Shown: positions 1-8,919 of the stretch, one piece after another
Numbering within the stretch: position 1 is the first letter of the stretch
Layout of the letters: the number at the start of each line of letters is the position of its first letter
Assembly (NCBI GenBank): GCA_052388135.1
Contig: JBQTIM010000103.1
Coordinates: 1 to 20,169, forward strand
Source of the DNA: JBQTIM01 sp052388135
GTDB lineage: Bacteria; Elusimicrobiota; Elusimicrobia; FEN-1173
DNA length: 20,169 nucleotides
Direction of reading: 5' to 3'
Position numbers and translations under genes: made by a program
The notes under the pieces: generated by a model
What the model was told of the DNA's origin: nothing
Databases searched by the model: none
What the model saw: only the letters and a program-made list of their open reading frames with translations

Positions 1-96
1 AACCCGGTAGGCCGACCCCTCCGATAATTTCCAGAGAAGGCGGCGATCCACGCAAGGAATGGTTTTCAATTTTTCAGGGGTTTGCAAAAGAGTCAT
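1..96 (-). CDS. Possible partial gene start running off the left edge
   Basis: On the minus strand an ATG at 96-94 opens a frame with no stop to the window edge, giving 32 codons that begin MTLLQTPEKL. I do not recognise the protein. About half of its third codon positions are G or C, clearly less than in the neighbouring genes. No Shine-Dalgarno sequence precedes the ATG. A TATAAT box on the same strand lies about 135 bases upstream (231-236). It could be a real gene start or chance open sequence in an AT-richer region. Confidence 0.25.
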   Translation of the reverse strand, partial: MTLLQTPEKLKTIPCVDRRLLWKLSEGSAYRV

Positions 97-337
97 GAAG
101 TTTTCGTGAGGATATCTTAGTTTTTAAGACAGGCGGTTTTTTCATCGGGCGCCGTTCCGCCGCACACCGCCTCCCGTCCCGTTAAGGCTGTCGGAGCACA
201 GGCAGCGCCATGGCCGCAGACCGGCTTTCTATTATAGAATTTTGCGAGAGCCGGCCGGGCGCGGCGTCGGCGCACCGCGGCGCGAAAATGCCGCGGCGAC
301 ATAGTCGCTCGGGACCAGATTTTGGAGACCTCTTGCT
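97..337. other. Intergenic region with weak promoter signals
   Basis: I find no supported gene in this stretch. Short open frames exist on both strands but have no ribosome-binding site or recognisable protein character. The region is AT-richer than the rest, with T-runs near 120-145. It carries a perfect TATAAT on the minus strand (231-236) without a recognisable -35 box, and the plus-strand reading of the same place (TATTATAG) is also -10-like. It most likely holds divergent promoters for a leftward gene and for the DUF1801 gene starting at 338. Confidence 0.4.
231..236 (-). promoter_or_regulatory. Candidate -10 box facing left
   Basis: The minus strand reads TATAAT inside ATTCTATAATAG. 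No TTGACA-like hexamer lies 16-18 bases upstream, so this is a single-element match. It would point toward the possible gene leaving the left edge. Confidence 0.2.
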
Positions 338-745
338 ATGATGAAAGGCGCAACTTTCAGCAGTCCGGAAGCGTATATCGCCTCGCTCAGGGGGTGGCGG
401 GCGGCGTGCGTGAAGGGGCTGCGAGAGGCGGTCCGAAAGGCGGCGGAGTTCGAGGAGGTGGTGAAATGGGGCCATCTCGTTTATCTGGCGCACGGACCGG
501 TTTTGCTCATCCGCGCTGAAAAAGACCGCGTGCTGTTGGGTTTTTGGCGTGGCCAGCGCTTGGCGGCCATCGAACCCCGTCTCAAAGGCGGCGGGAAATA
601 CGAAATGGCGACGCTGGAACTGAGGGAGGGCGCGGCGGTGAGCCCATCGACGGTCCGCCGCCTGGCGCGCGCCGCCGCCGCTCTCAACAAGAAGCTGGGA
701 GATCCCACCTTGGCTGCGAAACGCGGTTTCGACCGAGGGAAATGA
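338..745 (+). CDS. DUF1801 (YdhG-like fold) domain protein
   Basis: This 135-residue protein is the only convincing plus-strand gene in the window. It has the DUF1801 pattern: an N-terminal helical part, a glutamate followed by KWGHLVYL near residues 40-50, a hydrophobic strand pair (VLLIRAEKDRVLLGFWRG), then a GGGKYEM stretch and a helical C-terminus. DUF1801 proteins are small, single-domain and probably cytoplasmic. Their biochemical role is not settled, so no function is assigned. The ATG at 338 is followed at once by a second ATG at 341. A GGAG at 324-327 lies 10 bases before the first, which favours 338. The gene converges on the DUF1015 gene, leaving 77 bases between stops with no clear terminator. 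Confidence 0.8.
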   Translation: MMKGATFSSPEAYIASLRGWRAACVKGLREAVRKAAEFEEVVKWGHLVYLAHGPVLLIRAEKDRVLLGFWRGQRLAAIEPRLKGGGKYEMATLELREGAAVSPSTVRRLARAAAALNKKLGDPTLAAKRGFDRGK

Positions 746-822
746 TCTGCTGGAACGAGCCGGAGGGATCCTGACGGCCAGTTGCGCCCGCCGGGCCGGG
801 GGATGAAAGGAATGGCGGCTCT

Positions 823-2046
<1,224 letters not shown>

Positions 2047-2064
2047 AATGACCCTCTTTCTTCA

Positions 2065-2085
2065 CGCCCCGTCGGGCGGTTTTTT
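2065..2085 (+). terminator. Intrinsic-terminator-like hairpin, plus-strand sense
   Basis: The plus strand shows CGCCC, a CGTC loop, then GGGCG, followed after one G by six T residues. This is a short but classical GC stem plus U-run. It points rightward although no plus-strand gene lies just upstream. It sits 19 bases before the DUF1015 start codon and in the sense direction lies in that gene's leader. Confidence 0.4.
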
Positions 2086-2151
2086 CGGCTAACCCGAATT
2101 CCCCGGTTGGATCGCGGGATTCGACGTAAAATCCAGGGCTTTTTCCTTCAG

Positions 2152-2180
2152 AAAAAAAGTTCGACCGTAGTCCGGGCTAC
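2152..2180 (-). terminator. Weak terminator-like structure after the haem operon
   Basis: Read on the minus strand, downstream of the 2255 stop, a near-palindrome (GTAGCCCGGACTAC, 2167-2180) is followed by eight bases and then seven T residues. The stem has a mismatch and the T-run is distant, so termination here is only plausible. Confidence 0.25.
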
Positions 2181-2254
2181 GCTCTTACTTTATTGTTTCG
2201 TAAAATTTCCCGTCTTTTCCCTCTCGGTCCTCGCGTCCGACCGGGGAATCCGGA

Positions 2255-3232
2255 CTAAAGCTCCAGGAACCGGCCCTTCTTTTCCTTCAGCGCTTTTTGA
2301 TAGACCCAGGCGGCGACGGAAACGTCCTGCACGGCCAGGCCGGTGGAATCGAAAACCGTGATCTCCTCGGCGGTCCGGCGGCCGGGCGTTTTTCCCGCCA
2401 AGACGTCCCCCAAATTTCCCGCGATGTTTTCAGGTTTTAGATCGCCTTTGGACAGGGGCACGTTGACCTCTCCGGAATGGAAGGCCTGCTCCTCCAGGTC
2501 CACGAAAACGCGGGCGCGGCGGAGAAGGGCCGGCTCCAGCTCCTGTTTGCCCGGAGCGTCGGCGCCCACGGCGTTGATGTGCGCGCCGGGACGGACCCAA
2601 TCCGAAAGCACCAGGGGGCGCCGCGATGGAGTGGTGGTGACGATGATGTCGGCAGCGCAGGCCTCCCGAACGGTCGCGCAGGGCGTGAAGGCGGCGGAAA
2701 AACGCGGCGCCGCCAGGCGGCAGAACTCCCGGGCTTCCTCCAGGGACGAGCCCGCGGCCTTCACTTCGCGGATGTTGAAGGACACGGCCAGCGCCTCCAG
2801 TTGGGGCAAAGCCTGCCGGCCCAGGCCCACGAGGCCCGCCACCGCGGCGTCGGGCCGGGCCAAGGCTTTGGCGGCCACGCCGCCTCCGGCGCCGGTGCGC
2901 AGGGCGGTCAGACGGCCGGCGGCCATCACGGCCAGCGGCATGCCGGTGTCCGGATCGTTGAGCACAAGGACGGCGGCCACCGTGGGCAGGCCCTTTCGGG
3001 GATTGTCCGGGTGGGAATTGACCACCTTGACGCCGGCCATGGACAGGCCGGGAAGGTAGGCCGGCATCACCCTCAGGTCGCCTCCGCTTTCGGGAAAATT
3101 CAAATAGACCTTCGGCGGCATTTGCGCCCGGCCCTCGGCCAGGGCGCGGAAGGCCTCCTCCACCAACGGGACGACGGAGGCGGTGTCGGCCAGCGCGGCC
3201 ACGTCCGCCTCGGAAAGCCAGAGAACTTTCAC
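2255..3232 (-). CDS. Ornithine cyclodeaminase / mu-crystallin family protein
   Basis: This 325-residue protein belongs to the NAD(P)-dependent ornithine cyclodeaminase/mu-crystallin family. Visible marks are a substrate-lysine region (GVKVVNSHPDNP, Lys69), the LTALRTGAGGGVAAK segment with Arg112 (residues 108-122), and a Rossmann glycine motif LVGLGRQA near 134-141. Members include ornithine cyclodeaminase, alanine dehydrogenase, and ketimine or pyrroline-2-carboxylate reductases. The sequence alone does not separate these, so the substrate is left open. The start is GTG, overlapping the hemL stop as GTGA, so translation is probably coupled to hemL. It is the last gene of the tetrapyrrole unit. 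Its link to haem synthesis is positional only. Confidence 0.85.
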   Translation of the reverse strand: MKVLWLSEADVAALADTASVVPLVEEAFRALAEGRAQMPPKVYLNFPESGGDLRVMPAYLPGLSMAGVKVVNSHPDNPRKGLPTVAAVLVLNDPDTGMPLAVMAAGRLTALRTGAGGGVAAKALARPDAAVAGLVGLGRQALPQLEALAVSFNIREVKAAGSSLEEAREFCRLAAPRFSAAFTPCATVREACAADIIVTTTPSRRPLVLSDWVRPGAHINAVGADAPGKQELEPALLRRARVFVDLEEQAFHSGEVNVPLSKGDLKPENIAGNLGDVLAGKTPGRRTAEEITVFDSTGLAVQDVSVAAWVYQKALKEKKGRFLEL

Positions 3233-4509
3233 AGCGAGCGGAAGGCCGCGTCGGCGGCGCGCAAGGTTTCCTCGATGTGGCCCGGGCCGTGGGCGGCGGA
3301 GACGAAGGCCGCCTCGAATTGAGCGGGCGGGAAGTAGACGCCTCTTTTGAGCAGGCCGTGAAAGAAGCGGGCGTAGAGGCGCGCGTCGCTCTTCTTCGCC
3401 GAGTCGAGGTCCGTCACAGGACCGTCCGTGAAAAAGACGGTGAACATGGACCCCACCTGGTTCACCGTGACGGCCACTCCGCGCCGGCGGGCGGCCCGCC
3501 GGAGGCCCTCGGCCAGCGCCAGGGCGCCGGCCGCGAGACGGCGGTAAGGAGGAGCTTTTTCAAGGGAACGAAGGACCGCCGCGCCGGCCGCCATGGCCAC
3601 GGGATTGCCGGACAGCGTGCCCGCCTGGTAGACGGGACCCTCGGGAGCCAGTTTTTTCATGACGGCGGAACGCCCGCCGAAGGCGCCAGCGGGAAAGCCG
3701 CCGCCCAGAATTTTGCCGAGGCACGTGAGGTCGGGCCGGACGCCGAACAATGACTGGGCGCCGCCCAGGGCGAGGCGAAAGCCGGTCACGACTTCGTCGA
3801 AGATGAGCAGGGTCCCGTGCTCGCGCGGAACGTCTTGGAGGGCGGCAAGGAAGTCCTCCGAAGGCGCGACGACGCCCATGTTGGCCGCCACGGGCTCCGC
3901 GATGACGGCGGCGATTTTCCGGCCGCGCTTGCGGAAGGCCCGGCGCAGGGCGTCGGCGTCGTTGTAGGGCAGGACAAGGGTGAGGCGGGCCACATCATCG
4001 GGAACGCCGGCGGAATCGGGACGGCCGAAGCTGAGGGCCCCGCTGCCGGCCGCCGTCAGCATTCCGTCGGAATGCCCGTGGTAGCCGCCGGCGAATTTCA
4101 CGATCAGCGGCCGCCCCGTGTGGCCCCGGGCCAGGCGCAGGGCGGACATGCAGGCTTCCGTGCCCGAGCTCACGAAACGCATGCGCTCCAGGGAGGGAAA
4201 GGCGTTCTTGACTTTCTCGGCCAGGCGGTGTTCGGCCTCCGTCGGGGCGCCGAAGCTGCTGCCCTTCCTCAAGGCGCTCCCGGCGGCCCGGACGGCCGCC
4301 GCCGGCGCGTGGCCCAAAATCAGAGGGCCCCAGGATCCCACGTAATCCACGTAGCTTCGGCCGTCGGCGTCCCACACGCGCGCCCCGCGGCCCCGACGGA
4401 AAAAAAGAGGAGAGCCGCCCACGGCCCGGAAAGCCCGCACGGGAGAATTCACTCCGCCCACGAAATACCGGCCGGCTTCTTGAAAGAGGCGTCGGGAAAC
4501 GGCGTTCAT
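3229..4509 (-). CDS. hemL: Glutamate-1-semialdehyde 2,1-aminomutase
   Basis: HemL is a cytoplasmic PLP enzyme that turns glutamate-1-semialdehyde into 5-aminolevulinate, the second step of the C5 pathway. The 426-residue length is normal. Family marks include GGVNSPVRAFRAVGG near residues 18-32, SSGTEA (114-119), IFDEVVTGFR (236-245, with the cofactor-nitrogen Asp238), and the PLP lysine Lys266 in CLGKILGGGFPAG. These separate it from other class-III aminotransferases. Its substrate comes from HemA in the same operon and its product feeds HemB. The ATG at 4509 has no Shine-Dalgarno sequence but follows a TATAAT box by six bases. Its stop overlaps the next gene's GTG. Confidence 0.96.
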   Translation of the reverse strand: MNAVSRRLFQEAGRYFVGGVNSPVRAFRAVGGSPLFFRRGRGARVWDADGRSYVDYVGSWGPLILGHAPAAAVRAAGSALRKGSSFGAPTEAEHRLAEKVKNAFPSLERMRFVSSGTEACMSALRLARGHTGRPLIVKFAGGYHGHSDGMLTAAGSGALSFGRPDSAGVPDDVARLTLVLPYNDADALRRAFRKRGRKIAAVIAEPVAANMGVVAPSEDFLAALQDVPREHGTLLIFDEVVTGFRLALGGAQSLFGVRPDLTCLGKILGGGFPAGAFGGRSAVMKKLAPEGPVYQAGTLSGNPVAMAAGAAVLRSLEKAPPYRRLAAGALALAEGLRRAARRRGVAVTVNQVGSMFTVFFTDGPVTDLDSAKKSDARLYARFFHGLLKRGVYFPPAQFEAAFVSAAHGPGHIEETLRAADAAFRSL

Positions 4510-4515
4510 GAGAGA

Positions 4516-4521
4516 ATTATA
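4516..4521 (-). promoter_or_regulatory. Candidate -10 box just ahead of hemL
   Basis: The minus strand reads TATAAT in the 29-base gap between the metallo-hydrolase stop and hemL. It ends six bases before the hemL ATG, which would place transcription start at or beside the start codon, giving a leaderless mRNA. There is no -35 match and no Shine-Dalgarno sequence. It could also be chance. Confidence 0.35.
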
Positions 4522-4538
4522 GTAAACCTGCGCGGGGC

Positions 4539-5426
4539 TTATTTCGCGCCGGGAAGGGCGGGAACGAAGATCGTGGTTTCTTCGGGCATGTCGCGGCGGG
4601 TCGCGCGGAACGAAGATTGCGGGAGGCGGCGGACGCGGCCGAACAGGTCGAGGAAGTTCTCGACCGGATCAAACTCGAAGAAACGGATCGAGCGGTTTCC
4701 ATAATGCATGGGGACGACGATGCGCGGGCGGATCTGCGCCACAAGGTCCGCCGCGCCGGCCGCGTCCACCGTGGTTTTCCCCCCCACGGGGATCATGAGA
4801 ACGTCCACATCGGCCAGGGCCTCTTTCTGCGCCGCCGAGAGGCGCCGCAGGCCGATGTCGCCCAGGTGGGCCAGCCTGAGGCCGCCCATCTCCCAAACGT
4901 AAAACCGGGTGGACCCGTGGCGCCGGCCTTCCTGATCGTCATGATGTCCGGCGATGCCGGTGACGAGCAGCCCGCCCACCGTGTGCGCTCCCGTGGACGC
5001 CAGAATGCCTTCCGGCTCGGGCTCCGGCTTGGGTTTCCGTGAGGCGCGGCGCGAGCCGCGCCGGCCGCCGCGCTCGGGTTCGGGGTCTTTGGCCTTTTCC
5101 TCGGCGGGTTTCGACCGTCGTTTCAAAACGTCCGCCAAGGCATGGGCGTCGTGATCGAAATGGGAATGGGTGATCAGCACGGCGTCCGCCTCCGAGGGCG
5201 GAAGCCGGTATCCCACGGTTTCATCGAAGGGGTCGATGAGGACCACTCGCCCCGCGCTGTCCTCGAACGTGAAGCAGGAGTGGCCGTGCCAGGTTATGAG
5301 AAGGCCCAACTCCGGGTCCCCCGGCCCCTTCAGGACCGGCCGGCGGAAGCAGGCCTGGCCGAGGGCGAGAAGCCCCGCCATCAAGAAGAATTTAAAAAGC
5401 GGACGGCTCGGAAGATCGAGGAGCAT
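4539..5426 (-). CDS. UlaG-like metallo-beta-lactamase-fold hydrolase, probably exported
   Basis: The 295-residue protein has the order typical of the UPF0173/UlaG-like branch: WHGHSCF near residues 46-52, the metal motif HSHFDH (87-92), a histidine pair at 161-162, LGD near 188-190, and a final MHYG near 240-243. The N-terminus has a hydrophobic segment ending LALGQAC (Cys26), compatible with a signal peptide and perhaps a lipoprotein, although the lipobox spacing is imperfect. Residues 103-140 are a Lys/Arg/Glu/Pro-rich insert just after the metal motif. I chose the ATG at 5426 because the frame continues upstream only as a shadow inside hemB, and this start lies 26 bases after the hemB stop. 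The substrate is unknown. Confidence 0.85.
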   Translation of the reverse strand: MLLDLPSRPLFKFFLMAGLLALGQACFRRPVLKGPGDPELGLLITWHGHSCFTFEDSAGRVVLIDPFDETVGYRLPPSEADAVLITHSHFDHDAHALADVLKRRSKPAEEKAKDPEPERGGRRGSRRASRKPKPEPEPEGILASTGAHTVGGLLVTGIAGHHDDQEGRRHGSTRFYVWEMGGLRLAHLGDIGLRRLSAAQKEALADVDVLMIPVGGKTTVDAAGAADLVAQIRPRIVVPMHYGNRSIRFFEFDPVENFLDLFGRVRRLPQSSFRATRRDMPEETTIFVPALPGAK

Positions 5427-5452
5427 GGATCGGCGGAGCGCCGGTCGGCGGC

Positions 5453-6436
5453 TTAGGAAAGGCGTTGGGCGACTTCTCGGGCGTGGTACGTCAGGATGAT
5501 GTCGGCGCCCGCCCGTTTGATGGCGGTCAAAACTTCCAGAGCGGCGTCTTCCTCGTTGATCCAGCCCCTGGCGCCGGCGGCTTTGAGCATGGCGAACTCG
5601 CCGGAAACATTGTAGGCGGCCACGGGAACGTCGAACCGTTCCTTCGCGTCGCGGATGATGTCGAGGCTGGGAAGAGCGGGTTTTACAATAATGATGTCCG
5701 CGCCTTCCTCCACGTCCAAAGAAATTTCGCGCCGCGCCTCGCGGCCGTTGGCCGGGTCCATTTGGTAGCCTTTGCGGTCGCCGAAGCGGGGCGCGGACCA
5801 AGCGCCTTCCCGGAAGGGACCGTAGAACGCGGAAGCGTATTTGGCGGCGTAGGAAAGGATGGGCGTCGCCGAATGGCCGGATTCGTCCAAGGCGCGGCGG
5901 ACGGTACGGACGGCCCCGTCCATCATGCCGGAAGGCGCAACCATGTCCGCTCCCGCTTGGGCTTGAGCCGCGGCGATTCGGCCCAAAAGATCGAGCGTTG
6001 CGTCGTTGTCCACTTCGAGGGAGCCGCCCCGTTTCTCGACCACGCCGCAGTGGCCGTGGTCCGTGTATTCGCAAAGGCAGAGGTCCGTGATGACGATCAA
6101 ACCGGGGAGGGCGTCTTTGAGCGCGCGCGCCGCCGTCTGAACGATGCCGTCGGAGGCGTAGGCGTCGCGGCCCCGGGGGTCCTTGCGGGCCGGAATGCCG
6201 AACAGGATGACGGCGGGGATTCCCAGGCGGAAGGCCGCGCGGGCGTCCTTGACCAGCTGGTCCACGGAGAGTTGATGCATGCCGGGCATGGAGGAGACGG
6301 GCCGCCGCTCGCCGCGCCCGGGTCGGACGAAGAAGGGCTGGACGAGGTCGGCGGGAGAAAGCCGCGTTTCCCGCACGAGCCGGCGCAGTGCCGGCGTGCG
6401 CCTCAGGCGGCGGGGGCGGTTTTCCGGAAAGGGCAT
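5453..6436 (-). CDS. hemB: Delta-aminolevulinic acid dehydratase (porphobilinogen synthase)
   Basis: HemB condenses two 5-aminolevulinate molecules to porphobilinogen in the cytoplasm. The 327-residue protein carries the zinc-type cysteine triad Cys120, Cys122 and Cys130 in CLCEYTDHGHCG, rather than the aspartate-rich magnesium version. It also has the two active-site lysines Lys199 (SYAAKYASAFYGPFR) and Lys252 (VKPALPSLDI, the Schiff-base lysine). The end (YHAREVAQRLS) is typical. It lies 42 bases after the phosphatase gene and 26 bases before the metallo-hydrolase gene, between steps made by HemL and HemC. No clear Shine-Dalgarno sequence precedes the ATG at 6436. Confidence 0.97.
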   Translation of the reverse strand: MPFPENRPRRLRRTPALRRLVRETRLSPADLVQPFFVRPGRGERRPVSSMPGMHQLSVDQLVKDARAAFRLGIPAVILFGIPARKDPRGRDAYASDGIVQTAARALKDALPGLIVITDLCLCEYTDHGHCGVVEKRGGSLEVDNDATLDLLGRIAAAQAQAGADMVAPSGMMDGAVRTVRRALDESGHSATPILSYAAKYASAFYGPFREGAWSAPRFGDRKGYQMDPANGREARREISLDVEEGADIIIVKPALPSLDIIRDAKERFDVPVAAYNVSGEFAMLKAAGARGWINEEDAALEVLTAIKRAGADIILTYHAREVAQRLS

Positions 6437-6478
6437 AAGGCCGGCGCGGCGGATAAATTCGTCATGACGGAGATTTTA

Positions 6479-7276
6479 CTATAACCGCGGCGGAGCCGCA
6501 TGGCCCCGCAGTATTCTCACCATGGCGCCGTGGATGCGGCCGTTGCTGCAGAGCGTTTGTCCGGCGCCGTCCATGGCGAAGGGCCGGCCGCGGTAATCGG
6601 TGAGCTTGCCGCCGGCTTCCTCCACGATGAGCCAACCGGCGGCCGCGTCCCAGGGATGGAGCTTGTACTCCCAATAGCCGTCGAACCGGCCGCAGGCCAC
6701 ATAGGCAAGGTCGAGGGCGGCGGCGCCGAGACGGCGGACTTCCTGCGTGCAGGTGAGAAATTTTTCGTACGGGGCGACGTAGAAAGCGGCCCGCGAAAGG
6801 CGGTCGTAGGGAAACCCGGTGACCAGCAAACTGTCTATGAGCCTGCTTGCCCGGGAAACCCGGATGGGCCGGCCGTTGAGGCGCGCGCCCCGCCCCCGCA
6901 CCGCCAGAAAAAGTTCATCTTTAAAAGGGTCCAAAATTCCGCCGGCCACCATGCGCCCGTTTTTCTCCAGCCCGATGGACACGGCGGCGTGGGGGATGCC
7001 GTGGGCGAAGTTGGTGGTGCCGTCCAGGGGATCGATGATCCAACGGTAGGCCGAGGCAGACACGCTGGGGATGGATTCTTCCGTCAAAAAATTGTGGCCG
7101 GGAAAACGGGCTTTGAGGAGCCGCAGGATTTCCCGGTCCGCGGCCTTGTCCGCCTCCGTCACCAAGTTTACCGGACCCTTGTAAGAGACGCGGCGGGGGC
7201 GCTTGTCGAAGCGCCGGATGATGCGGCCGGCGGCCCGGAGGGCTTGGACGAGGGCGGCGACGTGCCGCGGCGTCAT
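6479..7276 (-). CDS. Inositol monophosphatase family protein
   Basis: This 265-residue protein has all the metal-site motifs of the lithium-sensitive phosphatase superfamily: TEES (65-68), IDPLDGTTNF (81-90), and HPWDAAAGWLIVEEAGG (about 208-224, Asp210). Such enzymes hydrolyse inositol-1-phosphate or related sugar/nucleotide phosphates with magnesium. Bacterial members (SuhB, CysQ, HisN types) cannot be told apart safely here. The start ATG overlaps the cobA-hemD stop as ATGA, so it is translationally coupled within the haem operon. No step of tetrapyrrole synthesis needs it, so its presence is either incidental or a link to sulfur metabolism (a CysQ-like role beside siroheme), which is speculation. 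Confidence 0.9.
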   Translation of the reverse strand: MTPRHVAALVQALRAAGRIIRRFDKRPRRVSYKGPVNLVTEADKAADREILRLLKARFPGHNFLTEESIPSVSASAYRWIIDPLDGTTNFAHGIPHAAVSIGLEKNGRMVAGGILDPFKDELFLAVRGRGARLNGRPIRVSRASRLIDSLLVTGFPYDRLSRAAFYVAPYEKFLTCTQEVRRLGAAALDLAYVACGRFDGYWEYKLHPWDAAAGWLIVEEAGGKLTDYRGRPFAMDGAGQTLCSNGRIHGAMVRILRGHAAPPRL

Positions 7277-8916
7277 TTTTTCCCTCGGAAATAAGCGTCC
7301 AGAGCTTCCGCCAATCCCTCCATGGTGGAGGGGCGCGCATGGACCCGGGGCTCGACGCCGAAGGCCCTTAAGGCCCGCGTGGTGATGGGCCCGATGGAAG
7401 CCGCGGCCGTGCGGCGGAAAAGAGACCGGATTCGCCGGCTCGGCAGGCCGGCCATGAGCGACGAGACGGTGGAAGTGGACGTGAAAGTGACGGCGTCGAT
7501 CTCGCCCGCCAAGAGGCGGCGGCGGATGTCCGGCGGCAAAGGGCGCGCGACGGTGCGGTAAAGCGGCCAGACGTCGACGGCCGCGCCGCCGGCGCGGAGG
7601 GCGTCGGGAAGGACATCCCGGGCGCTCTCGGCCCGCGGCAGGAGAAATCGCCTCCCGGGCGCGGGGTTCAGCAACCCGGCCAGGGATTCCGCCACATACT
7701 CGGGGGCCGTGGCCCGCACGGCCAGGCCGCCGGCCGACAGGGCCGCGGCGGTTTTGGGCCCCACCGCGTAAACCGACGTGCGGGCCGGCCAGGGCCGGCG
7801 CTTCCAGTGTCTTAAAAAAATCCGCGCGGCGTTGGCGCTGGTGAAAAGAACGCCGTCATAGGAGGCCATGTTCTTGAGGCGGGCGCGGCCGGCGGCGCCG
7901 AGGGGCAGGGGCTTGATCGCGATGACGGGGCATTCCAGCGCCCGGGCGCCCCGCGCCTCCAGAAGGGAAGCCATTTGGGACGATTGGGTGGCGCCGGCCT
8001 CGCCGGAGGATCCCGCCGTTTCGGCAGCCGGCCGGGTGACCAGGACGCGGCGGCCGAAGAGCGGCAGGCGTTCGAACCAGGCCAGGCGCTTCCGCAGGGA
8101 GACGACGCGGCCGGCCACGACGACGGCCGGAGGACCCAGGCCGCTTCGCCGAACGCGCCGCGCGATGTCGCCCAGGACGCCCTGCACGGTTTTCTGCGCG
8201 GGCAATGTTCCCCACTGCACGGCGGCCACGGGCGTCGACGCGGGCCATCCCGCGCGGGTCAGCCGCCGCACGATGTCCTCCAGCCGGCCGACGCCCATGA
8301 GGATCACCAGCGTTCCATCCTTGGGGATCGTCTCCCAGTTCACGCCGGGGGTTCCGCGCCGGCGCACGTCGCGGAGGGTTTCCCTCAAATAGGGGTTCTC
8401 CCGGCCCTCGTGGCCCGTCACGACGGTCACCGTGGAGGACAGCCCGCGATGGGTGAGCGGAATGCCGGCGTAGGCGGGCACGGCGGCGATGGAAGAAACG
8501 CCGGGAACGATCTCGAAGGGAACGCCGTGGGCGCGGAGGAAGTCCGCCTCTTCTCCGCCCCGGCCGAAGAAGCAGGGATCTCCCCCCTTGAGGCGCACCA
8601 CGGTTTTTCCGGCTCGGGCGAGGCGGACCAGCAGCGCGTTGATCCGGGGTTGGCGCATGATCACGCGTCCGCGCCCCCGCTTTCCGGCGTCTATGACGCG
8701 GACGGCCGGCTTGGCGTGGGCCAGCAGGCGGCGGTCCGCCAGGGCGTCCAGAACGACGGCGTCGGCCCGGGCCAGACAAGCAGCGCCGCGAAGAGTGATC
8801 AGGTCGGGGCGGCCGGGACCCGCGCCCACGAGATAAACCACGCCCGGCCGCCGGCCGCGGCGCGGGTTTTTCCGCTTGGATCCGAGCCCGCGCGGCTTGC
8901 GGCGTTTTAACACCAC
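7273..8916 (-). CDS. cobA-hemD: Fused uroporphyrinogen-III C-methyltransferase / uroporphyrinogen-III synthase
   Basis: A 547-residue two-domain protein. Residues about 26-283 are a SAM-dependent methyltransferase of the CobA/SUMT type: VYLVGAGPGRPDL, VVRLKGGDPCFFGRGGEE, GVSSIAAVPAYAGIPLTHRG and VVTGHE. Residues about 286-547 are HemD, starting LFGRRVLVTRPA and ending with the usual TFTSTSTVSSL and TTRALRAFGVEP segments. HemD closes the ring to uroporphyrinogen III, and CobA methylates it to precorrin-2. The first 25 residues are very basic and unlike usual CobA starts. The start is GTG at 8916, three bases after the hemC stop. A second GTG at residue 26 could be the true start. Fusions of this kind are known in several anaerobic lineages. 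Confidence 0.95.
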   Translation of the reverse strand: MVLKRRKPRGLGSKRKNPRRGRRPGVVYLVGAGPGRPDLITLRGAACLARADAVVLDALADRRLLAHAKPAVRVIDAGKRGRGRVIMRQPRINALLVRLARAGKTVVRLKGGDPCFFGRGGEEADFLRAHGVPFEIVPGVSSIAAVPAYAGIPLTHRGLSSTVTVVTGHEGRENPYLRETLRDVRRRGTPGVNWETIPKDGTLVILMGVGRLEDIVRRLTRAGWPASTPVAAVQWGTLPAQKTVQGVLGDIARRVRRSGLGPPAVVVAGRVVSLRKRLAWFERLPLFGRRVLVTRPAAETAGSSGEAGATQSSQMASLLEARGARALECPVIAIKPLPLGAAGRARLKNMASYDGVLFTSANAARIFLRHWKRRPWPARTSVYAVGPKTAAALSAGGLAVRATAPEYVAESLAGLLNPAPGRRFLLPRAESARDVLPDALRAGGAAVDVWPLYRTVARPLPPDIRRRLLAGEIDAVTFTSTSTVSSLMAGLPSRRIRSLFRRTAAASIGPITTRALRAFGVEPRVHARPSTMEGLAEALDAYFRGKK

Positions 8917-8919
8917 GGC

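Noticed and set aside
5427..6074. Upstream extension of the metallo-hydrolase frame to 511 codons
   Set aside because: This part lies inside hemB in another frame and is Arg/Pro-rich noise; the signal-peptide-bearing ATG at 5426 is the sensible start.
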